A DNA stretch of 8,140 nt from assembly GCA_031284445.1 (NCBI GenBank), contig JAISZW010000021.1:1-8140 (forward strand), given 5' to 3'. The notes beneath the pieces are model-generated. The model worked only from the letters and a program-made list of their open reading frames with translations, was not told the origin of the DNA and ran no database searches. Position numbers and translations under genes: made by a program. The stretch is from Candidatus Methanovirga basalitermitum. Lineage in GTDB: Archaea; Methanobacteriota; Methanobacteria; Methanobacteriales; Methanobacteriaceae. Numbering within the stretch: the first letter of the stretch is position 1; each line of letters starts with the position of its first letter. This document shows, piece by piece, positions 1-5,258 of the stretch.

Positions 1-104
1 TTTAATAATAAAATAATAATCGCATTTTTTTAATTCTTTACTCGGCAATCTCAAAAAATGATATTAATCACACTCGAATTTTAGACAATATCACAATCAC
101 AATG

Positions 105-118
105 CAAAAAAGAAAAAC
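105..118 (-). terminator. T-rich terminator after ehbO
   Basis: On the minus strand GTTTTTCTTTTTTG begins eight bases after the ehbO stop. Archaeal RNA polymerase terminates on such T-tracts without needing a hairpin. A further T6 run lies at about 53-58. Positions 1-104 hold no gene that I can support; short frames there end within a few codons. Confidence 0.6.
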
Positions 119-126
119 ATGTCCCC

Positions 127-1125
127 CTATAGTAAACTTAAAACAATGGCCAATACACCGAGTAGTGATGTTGCAACCACTACTGGATAAAATTGCTTAT
201 TCGTAAATACTGGTGAAAATGCACTCATTATACCCATAATAAGAGGGAATATGAATGCAATAGCTATGTTTATTAAAATCTTCCATGAAAAAATATCTGG
301 TGGAAGTCCAACGAATAAAACTGAAAATAGCATACTTAGTGTAAATATTAAGAATCCTCGAGTTAAATATATGATTCCCCTATATTTAGAGGCATATTCC
401 ATATATGGACCTTCAATAACATCTGCTTTAGTTTTTAATATAGCAAACGGATATTCATTCATTAGTATCATGTATCCTATGAAGAAGATCATAAATCCAA
501 GAATTCCAGCAACTGAAAACAATATAGGACCATGAATTATTTGATAATCCACAATATCTTTAAGATACACACTTTTCACAATGACTACAGGCACAAACAA
601 TGATATATAAAGTGGAAAAGATCCAAAAGCTATTAATCTTAATGCTCTACTTGAACTAATATCTTCAATAAATGACCTTTCACTATTTAAATGAACTCCA
701 CCTTTTACCAAATCAGGGAATGGCATTGAAATGGACATGATTGACTTTGAAAGAGAACCCATTAAAACATAGCAAACCTCTTCAACTTTTAAAAGCCCTA
801 TAATAGATATTACACTTGCAAAGGTAGCTATTTGATATGTTTGAGGCATTAAAAATATTAAAATCAATAGTATAACTATGAAACATATTATGGGTAGTGA
901 TTTATACAACCTTGGAACTGTCGAATTTGGATCAATATTTTCTTTAAAGAAAAATTTAATTGGAGCCATTATTCCAGGACTTAAAGGATTAGGTCCAATT
1001 CTTTGCTGAATTCTTGCATGAACATATTTTCTCTCAAATCCTGGGATTATTGTTCCTATAATAAAAGCTATAATAATTGTTAATAAAATAGCTAAAATTG
1101 GATACAAAATTTCTGTATACATCAT
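127..1125 (-). CDS. ehbO: Energy-converting hydrogenase B subunit O, NuoH/MbhM-like membrane anchor
   Basis: This is the integral membrane subunit that docks the hydrogenase module to the membrane and links electron transfer to ion movement; it belongs to the complex I NuoH (ND1) family. The protein is about 332 aa with roughly eight hydrophobic segments. Family marks are the FERK...QQRIGPNPLSPG stretch after the first helix and the loop EGPYMEYASKYRG (about residues 238-250), the counterpart of the NuoH loop with AEYHTEYSG. The open frame extends to a TTG at 1161 overlapping the ehbN stop. I prefer ATG at 1125 because the extra 12 residues are hydrophilic and Trp-rich, unlike a family N-terminus, and the TTG has only a weak purine stretch upstream; the ATG has GGATGGGAATGGAA before it. 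A second ATG follows at 1122. The segment aligning with the NuoH SYE motif reads AFGSFPLY, so that Glu is absent. It is the last gene of the cluster. Confidence 0.9.
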   Translation of the reverse strand: MMYTEILYPILAILLTIIIAFIIGTIIPGFERKYVHARIQQRIGPNPLSPGIMAPIKFFFKENIDPNSTVPRLYKSLPIICFIVILLILIFLMPQTYQIATFASVISIIGLLKVEEVCYVLMGSLSKSIMSISMPFPDLVKGGVHLNSERSFIEDISSSRALRLIAFGSFPLYISLFVPVVIVKSVYLKDIVDYQIIHGPILFSVAGILGFMIFFIGYMILMNEYPFAILKTKADVIEGPYMEYASKYRGIIYLTRGFLIFTLSMLFSVLFVGLPPDIFSWKILINIAIAFIFPLIMGIMSAFSPVFTNKQFYPVVVATSLLGVLAIVLSLL

Positions 1126-1153
1126 TTTCCATTCCCATCCATAATTATTACAT

Positions 1154-2302
1154 TTAATCAATTCTCTTATTCAAATCAATGATTTCAATTGCTCGATCTG
1201 TACAGGTAAAACATGGGTCACATTGAACTATACATAGTTGTGCATCGGTTATATGATTTCCAATACAGGCAAGTTGCATTGCACCAATATTAGACATTGA
1301 AGGAGTTCTTATAATAGCTCCTCTTACTTTACCTTTCTCTATTTTGTATGAATGATATAATGTTCCTCTTGGAACCTCAATATGACTGTGAATAATATCT
1401 GTATCAGACATTTCCCAAGACCTGTCTACAATCGAACCATTGGGTAAGTTTTTAATGGCTTGTCTTATGATACTAATAGATTCAGGTATTTCTAAAACTC
1501 TTGCAAGAATGTTATCTTTAACATCCCCATTTGATAATGTTATTACATTAAAATCAAAGTCTTGGTATTCTTTCATGATTTTTCTAAAATCTTGATCTAC
1601 ACCAGTAGCTCTTAAAGTTGGACCAGTTACCTCTAATTTTATAGCATCCTTTTTAGATATCTGTCCCACTCCTGTAATCCTATTCATAACGATTAGGTCA
1701 TTAACAAAACGATCAGCAAAATCAGCTACTTTTTTCTCAATAAAATCCAATCCATCGGATATCTTTTGAATCCTTCCATCGTCTAAATCACATCTTGGTC
1801 TAATTCCGCCTATTATTGAAACACCATATTGAACCCTATTACCTCCAATCATTCTCAGTAATTCCATTACTGTCTCTCTGATGTAAAATGCTCTCATTGA
1901 AAATGTTTCATGAGCTAAAACTTCACTCCCATGTCCAAGATATAATAAATGACTATGTAATCTTTCTAATTCTTCCATAATCACTCTTATATAACTGGCT
2001 CGTGGTGGAATATCTATTTCAAGACCTTTTTCAGCTACTAAAACGGAGTTCCAAATATGAGCATTGGAACATATTCCACATACTTTCTCTGTAAGAGAGT
2101 TAGCTTTTTCTACAGGAAGTCCTTCCATAATCCGTTCTATTCCTCTGTGATTAACTCCTACAGTTATTTCAGCATCATTTATGATTTCATCTTCAACAAA
2201 AAGTCGGAGTCGATAAGGTTCTAATGCAGCTGGATGAACTGTTCCAAGAGCAACTTCAGTTTCTATAATTGCCTCCTGGTTGGATTTATTTTTTTCATTC
2301 AT
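1154..2302 (-). CDS. ehbN: Energy-converting hydrogenase B subunit N, [NiFe] hydrogenase large subunit
   Basis: This is the catalytic subunit that activates H2 at a Ni-Fe centre, a group 4 [NiFe] hydrogenase related to NuoD. Length is 382 aa. The N-terminal L1 signature is complete: NHRGIE at 51-56 and EKVCGICSNAH with Cys75 and Cys78. The C-terminal L2 signature is DPCFTC with Cys364 and Cys367, followed by TDR. Those four cysteines are the expected metal ligands. Only 12 residues follow Arg370, so there is no long cleavable tail like that of many [NiFe] hydrogenases. Two further cysteines, 357 and 361, sit just ahead of the L2 motif. The ATG has a GGTG Shine-Dalgarno about six bases upstream. 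A 96-base gap separates it from ehbM, unusually wide for small and large subunit genes and carrying a TATA-like box, so ehbNO may have its own promoter. The stop lies 28 bases before the preferred ehbO start. It acts on the cytoplasmic face with EhbM. Confidence 0.97.
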   Translation of the reverse strand: MNEKNKSNQEAIIETEVALGTVHPAALEPYRLRLFVEDEIINDAEITVGVNHRGIERIMEGLPVEKANSLTEKVCGICSNAHIWNSVLVAEKGLEIDIPPRASYIRVIMEELERLHSHLLYLGHGSEVLAHETFSMRAFYIRETVMELLRMIGGNRVQYGVSIIGGIRPRCDLDDGRIQKISDGLDFIEKKVADFADRFVNDLIVMNRITGVGQISKKDAIKLEVTGPTLRATGVDQDFRKIMKEYQDFDFNVITLSNGDVKDNILARVLEIPESISIIRQAIKNLPNGSIVDRSWEMSDTDIIHSHIEVPRGTLYHSYKIEKGKVRGAIIRTPSMSNIGAMQLACIGNHITDAQLCIVQCDPCFTCTDRAIEIIDLNKRID

Positions 2303-2380
2303 CTAAGCACCTAATAGCTATTTCCTATTTTATTAGTATTCATGATTTTGTTAATTATAAATATTATGAAATTTTAATCG

Positions 2381-2390
2381 TTATATAATA
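2381..2390 (-). promoter_or_regulatory. Possible internal TATA box ahead of ehbN
   Basis: The minus strand reads TATTATATAA in the 96-base gap between ehbM and ehbN, about 80 bases before the ehbN start. This resembles an archaeal TATA box, with an A-rich stretch on its upstream side that could serve as a BRE. Transcription would begin near 2355. The surroundings are almost pure A+T, so a chance match is quite possible. Confidence 0.35.
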
Positions 2391-2398
2391 ATTTTTAT

Positions 2399-2845
2399 TT
2401 ATTTTGCATTTAATAACTTTGGTAAAGCAGACACAACACCAGCTAAAATATCTTGAGGTCTTACAGCACAACCTGGAACCTTAGCATCAACTGGAATTAT
2501 ATTTTCAACAGGTCCACAAATTTCTTCAGAAGGAATATCTCCATGAATATTCTTATAAACTCCTCCCATCAATGCACAAGAACCTGCAGCAACAACTGCC
2601 TTTGGATTTGGAATAGATTCATATATCTTCTTTAAAGGTTCTTTATTCCATCTTGTAACAGGACCAGTTACAACCAAAACATCTGCTTCACGAGGATTCC
2701 AAGTTAAAAAAACATTATATTGCTCAGCATCAAATTTAGGGGAGATAACACAGTTTACAATCTCTATATCACAGCCATTGCATCCTCCAGTATAAACCAA
2801 CATTAAATGTATGGCTTTTCCTCGTGAATACGATTTAAGACCCAT
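2399..2845 (-). CDS. ehbM: Energy-converting hydrogenase B subunit M, [NiFe] hydrogenase small subunit
   Basis: This is the small electron-transfer subunit of the hydrogenase, homologous to NuoB of complex I and MbhJ. It carries one proximal [4Fe-4S] cluster that takes electrons from the Ni-Fe site in EhbN. The protein is 148 aa, the compact size expected for group 4 enzymes. Ligands are visible as Cys22 and Cys25 (GGCNGCDIE), Cys90 (AAGSCALMGG) and Cys126 (VPGCAVRP). The last motif, PGC.xxP, is the usual NuoB-type end. There is no signal peptide or membrane helix, so it should sit on the cytoplasmic side. The ATG at 2845 directly follows the TAA of ehbL, and a GTGAT Shine-Dalgarno overlaps the ehbL end, so the two are probably translationally coupled. 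Extra cysteines at 32 and 110 are not needed for the cluster. Confidence 0.96.
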   Translation of the reverse strand: MGLKSYSRGKAIHLMLVYTGGCNGCDIEIVNCVISPKFDAEQYNVFLTWNPREADVLVVTGPVTRWNKEPLKKIYESIPNPKAVVAAGSCALMGGVYKNIHGDIPSEEICGPVENIIPVDAKVPGCAVRPQDILAGVVSALPKLLNAK

Positions 2846-3343
2846 TTAATCACTACCTACTTCCTCATCGTCCTCAATAACATTTTCATCAGATAAAAAT
2901 TTTGAAATAAATGCAAGTTTATCTTCAGATATTTTAACAGGTTGATCCATAAGTTCAGAAAATTTTAATTCTACCTTTCCAACATCATTTGGATGTATTG
3001 TAGCTTTTTCACCGAATAATGAATAAATTGGGCAAAAATCATGACAGTAATAACAAAAAACACACTTTTCGCTATTAAATTCTGGGATTTGAGTCTTAAT
3101 CCAACCTTCCATTAACTTTTCACTTTTCTCTAAGTCTTTCATGGTTATTGCACCAGTAGGACAAACATTTGAGCAACCTGCACACCCAATACATGCTTGG
3201 ATTGCGACTTTATCTGTTGCCTTAACATTTCCTCCTAAAATATCTGCTCTCATTTCCATGTCTGTTATGCGGTCAGTTGCAAAAAATATTTTTTTGAAGT
3301 TCCCATAGGCTCCTTCTAGAATTATTCTAATTAGATTTTTCAT
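2846..3343 (-). CDS. ehbL: Energy-converting hydrogenase B subunit L, 2[4Fe-4S] ferredoxin subunit
   Basis: This is the ferredoxin-like electron carrier of the complex, the counterpart of NuoI and MbhN, which passes electrons from EhbM to the polyferredoxin or to soluble ferredoxin. It has 165 aa. Two complete cluster motifs are present: Cys51, 54, 57 and 61 followed by Pro, and Cys94, 97, 100 and 104 followed by Pro. A linker of about 30 residues separates them, as in NuoI. The first 45 residues are basic and partly hydrophobic and may contact the membrane arm. The last 60 residues have no cysteine and end in a strongly acidic tail (EDDEEVGSD). Its ATG at 3343 abuts the ehbK stop, and the GGAGTG Shine-Dalgarno lies inside the end of ehbK. 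Confidence 0.94.
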   Translation of the reverse strand: MKNLIRIILEGAYGNFKKIFFATDRITDMEMRADILGGNVKATDKVAIQACIGCAGCSNVCPTGAITMKDLEKSEKLMEGWIKTQIPEFNSEKCVFCYYCHDFCPIYSLFGEKATIHPNDVGKVELKFSELMDQPVKISEDKLAFISKFLSDENVIEDDEEVGSD

Positions 3344-3751
3344 TTAAACACTCCAATCAGTATTTAACATCTTCTGGATAGAGTCAAGTGATTTTAAATA
3401 TTTTTCTTGTTTTTCTTTAACTAATTTAAATCCATCTAATCTTGCTCTTTTTGGACATATTTTATTACAAATACTACATCTTGAACAAATACCTCTAGCC
3501 TTACCATTTTTAATGTGGATACAACTTACTGGACATACAAATTTACATATTCCACAACCATTACATCTTTCTTTATCAACTATATATCCATTCAATCTAT
3601 TTTTAGATATTGCATGATTTGGACAAGTATCAAAGCAGATTCCACAGCTAATACAACTGAAAGCTTTTCCATTAATCATACGAATTGATCCAGTTGGGCA
3701 CCGTTTAATACATTCTCCAATTCCTTCACACTTGTTGGTTGATAAATACAT
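3344..3751 (-). CDS. ehbK: Energy-converting hydrogenase B subunit K, short polyferredoxin
   Basis: This is an iron-sulfur electron-wire protein of 135 aa and is likely the outlet to or from soluble ferredoxin. Four ferredoxin motifs can be read. Motif 1 has Cys8, 14 and 18, but the second ligand position is Ile11. Motif 2 has Cys33, 36, 39 and 43; motif 3 has Cys63, 66, 69 and 73; motif 4 has Cys89, 92, 95 and 99. Each ends in CP. An extra cysteine lies at 77. That predicts three normal [4Fe-4S] clusters plus one incomplete site, which could hold [3Fe-4S] or be empty. The C-terminal 35 residues are basic and cysteine-free. As I recall, some methanogen EhbK proteins are much longer polyferredoxins, so this may be a compact form; the frame looks intact. 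The start has GGAAGG nearby and follows a 70-base gap with a TATA-like box. Confidence 0.88.
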   Translation of the reverse strand: MYLSTNKCEGIGECIKRCPTGSIRMINGKAFSCISCGICFDTCPNHAISKNRLNGYIVDKERCNGCGICKFVCPVSCIHIKNGKARGICSRCSICNKICPKRARLDGFKLVKEKQEKYLKSLDSIQKMLNTDWSV

Positions 3752-3805
3752 TTATTTTCCTTCCAAACAATTATAATGCAATAATCTTATAATTTTATCT
3801 ATTGT

Positions 3806-3813
3806 AATATATT
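3806..3813 (-). promoter_or_regulatory. Possible internal TATA box ahead of ehbK
   Basis: The sequence AATATATT lies in the 70-base gap between ehbJ and ehbK, about 55 bases upstream of the ehbK ATG. An archaeal start site would fall near 3780 and give a leader of about 30 bases containing the GGAAGG ribosome site. This could allow the soluble redox genes ehbKLM to be expressed apart from the membrane genes. The match is short and in an A+T-rich setting. Confidence 0.3.
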
Positions 3814-3821
3814 TCTACTTG

Positions 3822-4076
3822 CTAATTTACAGTATTCACTATAACTTTTCCAACTATCATTCCCATAGCTCCAGATAAGAATCCTGTAGCTATTGGTAAA
3901 TCATCATAGTAAGGAAATGGTCCTAACTGCCATGCTACTAAAACAGCTACAATTAATATTACTGCAAACGATGATTTAGTAAATCTCGTTTTATTCTTAG
4001 TACTATCTTTATTTAATGCTAATCCTACTACAAAACCAATGATAAATCCAAATATAATTGGTCCTAAGCTTAACAC
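3822..4076 (-). CDS. ehbJ: Energy-converting hydrogenase B subunit J, small membrane protein
   Basis: This is a small integral membrane protein of the Ehb membrane arm with no known catalytic role. It is assigned by its place between the MnhB-like ehbI and the polyferredoxin ehbK. From the preferred start it has 84 aa with three hydrophobic segments, roughly residues 2-21, 36-54 and 60-80. The first two are joined by a basic loop, KDSTKNKTRFTK. The stretch GPFPYYDDLPIATGF, between the second and third helices, holds the only two Asp residues near the membrane. The frame opens at a GTG at 4085, but that GTG is itself part of an AGGTGA ribosome site (4082-4087) placed five bases before a second GTG at 4076, so 4076 is the better start. 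An ATG at 4078 is out of frame and dead. Confidence 0.75.
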   Translation of the reverse strand: MLSLGPIIFGFIIGFVVGLALNKDSTKNKTRFTKSSFAVILIVAVLVAWQLGPFPYYDDLPIATGFLSGAMGMIVGKVIVNTVN

Positions 4077-4081
4077 ATAAT

Positions 4082-4087
4082 TCACCT
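4082..4087 (-). promoter_or_regulatory. Ribosome binding site deciding the ehbJ start
   Basis: The minus strand reads AGGTGA, complementary to the archaeal 16S rRNA 3' end, five bases before GTG at 4076. The upstream GTG at 4085 lies inside this site and has no ribosome site of its own. Confidence 0.6.
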
Positions 4088-4116
4088 ACTTTTAACTATC
4101 TTAATATTAAATAATT

Positions 4117-4581
4117 TTAATCAGAGTCTTCAATTCTTCTAAATTGAGAAAATGCAATTACAATCGCACTTAACCCTACAAATACTTTTAAACCTACAAG
4201 AATATTTAGGTAAGGGACAATTCCAGCATTTGTCACATCTGGATAATGGAATATATTCACTATTGAACTTGCAATTAAATGATAAAAATCAGTACCTGTA
4301 TTGTACAGGAAAAATCCAGTAGTAAACAACCCAACAAGACCTAAGAATATGTATCCTAAAGCACCTACACTTTCGACAGTTGATATAAAATCATGTGATA
4401 GTTGTATTGGGCTTTTTTCTACACCATAAGTTATTACACATAATATTATTCCACCTGCTATCATAGCACCACCTTGAAATCCTCCTCCTGGTGTAATATG
4501 ACCTCCAAGTATGGTTAATATTCCAAGACATATTATTATAAATGCAGCTGGAAAGACAAATATCTTTAGAATTGTACTCAT
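4117..4581 (-). CDS. ehbI: Energy-converting hydrogenase B subunit I, MnhB/MrpB-like membrane subunit
   Basis: This is a membrane subunit homologous to MrpB (MnhB) of multisubunit Na+/H+ antiporters and to MbhF of Pyrococcus Mbh, so it is probably part of the sodium- or proton-translocating module. It has 154 aa. The family motif GHITPGGGFQGG is present at residues 27-38, between helix 1 (about 5-25) and helix 2 (about 37-55). Further hydrophobic segments lie near 74-94 and 126-147. The region from about 95 to 125 is a longer polar stretch with FYHLIASSIVNIFHYPD. The ATG at 4581 has a perfect GGTGAT three bases upstream. It sits 23 bases after ehbH, and a 31-base A+T-rich gap precedes the ehbJ ribosome site. 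Confidence 0.9.
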   Translation of the reverse strand: MSTILKIFVFPAAFIIICLGILTILGGHITPGGGFQGGAMIAGGIILCVITYGVEKSPIQLSHDFISTVESVGALGYIFLGLVGLFTTGFFLYNTGTDFYHLIASSIVNIFHYPDVTNAGIVPYLNILVGLKVFVGLSAIVIAFSQFRRIEDSD

Positions 4582-4604
4582 TCAATCACCTTCTACTATT
4601 TTGA

Positions 4605-4883
4605 TTAATCATCGTCTTTTAATATGCCTCTTCCAAACACTAAAAGAACTACAACTACTGAACTTACTAAGATTAATGCTTCACCTAATGTATCATAGCC
4701 CCTCCAGTCAAATACAATTAATGTGACCATGTTAGGAGCTATTCCAGTTCCTAATCTATTGTAAATTTCACTTACTCCAGGGGTAATGAGTTTATCTAAT
4801 TCAAAAAGAGCACTAAATAAGCTTACTGTAAATAAGGCAGTACTCACTACTAAAATTAAAGTTCTAAGACTATTATTTTCCAA
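4605..4883 (-). CDS. ehbH: Energy-converting hydrogenase B subunit H, MbhE/MnhB-like membrane subunit
   Basis: This is a small membrane subunit resembling MbhE and the C-terminal part of MrpA, which together with EhbD and EhbI rebuilds the Mrp ion-pathway module. It has 92 aa. A helix spans about residues 6-26 and a second about 69-84. Between them lies the family signature with Asn51, Val53, Thr54, then FDWRGYDTLGE at 58-68. It begins with TTG at 4883. There is an in-frame TAA directly before that codon and no ATG in the first part of the protein. The strong GAGGAGG seven bases upstream makes the TTG convincing. It ends with an acidic KDDD and follows ehbG by 42 bases, within which an 18-codon micro-ORF lies. 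Confidence 0.88.
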   Translation of the reverse strand: MENNSLRTLILVVSTALFTVSLFSALFELDKLITPGVSEIYNRLGTGIAPNMVTLIVFDWRGYDTLGEALILVSSVVVVLLVFGRGILKDDD

Positions 4884-4929
4884 TTAAGATCCTCCTCAAG
4901 TTAACAAGAGACTTATCCAAATATTTCAT
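4873..4929 (-). CDS. Possible 18-codon micro-ORF between ehbG and ehbH
   Basis: An ATG at 4929 shares the four bases ATGA with the ehbG stop and opens a frame of 18 codons ending in TAA, overlapping the first codons of ehbH by 11 bases. The peptide would be basic (MKYLDKSLVNLRRILIGK) with no recognisable family. The GAGGAGG ribosome site of ehbH lies inside it. It may simply be chance, or translating ribosomes may carry over from ehbG toward the TTG start of ehbH. I have no evidence that the peptide itself has a function. Confidence 0.2.
   Translation of the reverse strand: MKYLDKSLVNLRRILIGK
4891..4897 (-). promoter_or_regulatory. Strong ribosome binding site supporting the TTG start of ehbH
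   Basis: The minus strand reads GAGGAGG, one of the strongest Shine-Dalgarno sequences in the window, seven bases before TTG at 4883. It compensates for the weak start codon and decides the ehbH start. Confidence 0.7.
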
Positions 4930-5258
4930 GGTTTAAACCCCCAATAAATAGATGTGACCAAAATCCCAAGAGTCAAAATCATGTAAAACATCATTTTATT
5001 AAGGGAATCATTTTGTTCTCTTTTTAATTTATTAATTAAAGGCATACCAGTAATTAAAAATAGCCCTAAACCTAAAACAATCAAGACTGTAAGCATAATA
5101 TTTAAATGTCTAAGCATAATAGTTGCAATTAATACAGTAGAAACAATAGTTAATTCAGCAGCCATTGCAGATGAAACATTTTGATTTGTAGTTGGATCTT
5201 TCCTAATATTGCCTTTAAATTCTTTAATTGAGCTATAAATCATGGCATAAAGATCCAT
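4926..5258 (-). CDS. ehbG: Energy-converting hydrogenase B subunit G, small membrane protein
   Basis: This is an integral membrane subunit of 110 aa with no known chemistry, assigned by position directly after the MnhD-like ehbF. The N-terminal 30 residues are polar and basic (IKEFKGNIRKDP) and probably lie in the cytoplasm. Three hydrophobic segments follow, about residues 31-49, 52-72 and 88-107, with a highly charged loop NKLKREQNDSLNK between the last two. Pyrococcus MbhI occupies the same place after the MrpD-like gene, so a similar bridging role is possible, but I see no clear shared motif. The ATG at 5258 abuts the ehbF stop, and a GGAGGT lies nine bases upstream inside the end of ehbF, which points to coupled translation. 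Confidence 0.78.
   Translation of the reverse strand: MDLYAMIYSSIKEFKGNIRKDPTTNQNVSSAMAAELTIVSTVLIATIMLRHLNIMLTVLIVLGLGLFLITGMPLINKLKREQNDSLNKMMFYMILTLGILVTSIYWGFKP

Noticed and set aside
251..535. Plus-strand open frame of 94 codons inside ehbO
   Set aside because: It lies wholly antisense to a well-supported NuoH-like gene, has no family resemblance, and reflects the codon pattern of the opposite strand.
2303..2398. Transcription terminator between ehbM and ehbN
   Set aside because: The minus strand in this gap lacks a long T-tract; its strings are A-rich, so it looks more like a promoter or plain spacer.
2453..2635. Plus-strand open frame of 60 codons inside ehbM
   Set aside because: Antisense to the hydrogenase small-subunit gene; low-complexity Asn/Ser-rich translation typical of a shadow frame.
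4391..4585. Minus-strand frame of 64 codons overlapping ehbI
   Set aside because: Same strand, different frame from the MnhB-like gene with its GGGFQGG motif; Arg/Tyr/Trp-rich composition is that of an out-of-frame reading.
4511..4726. Plus-strand open frame of 71 codons across ehbI and ehbH
   Set aside because: Antisense to two conserved genes and without a recognisable domain.
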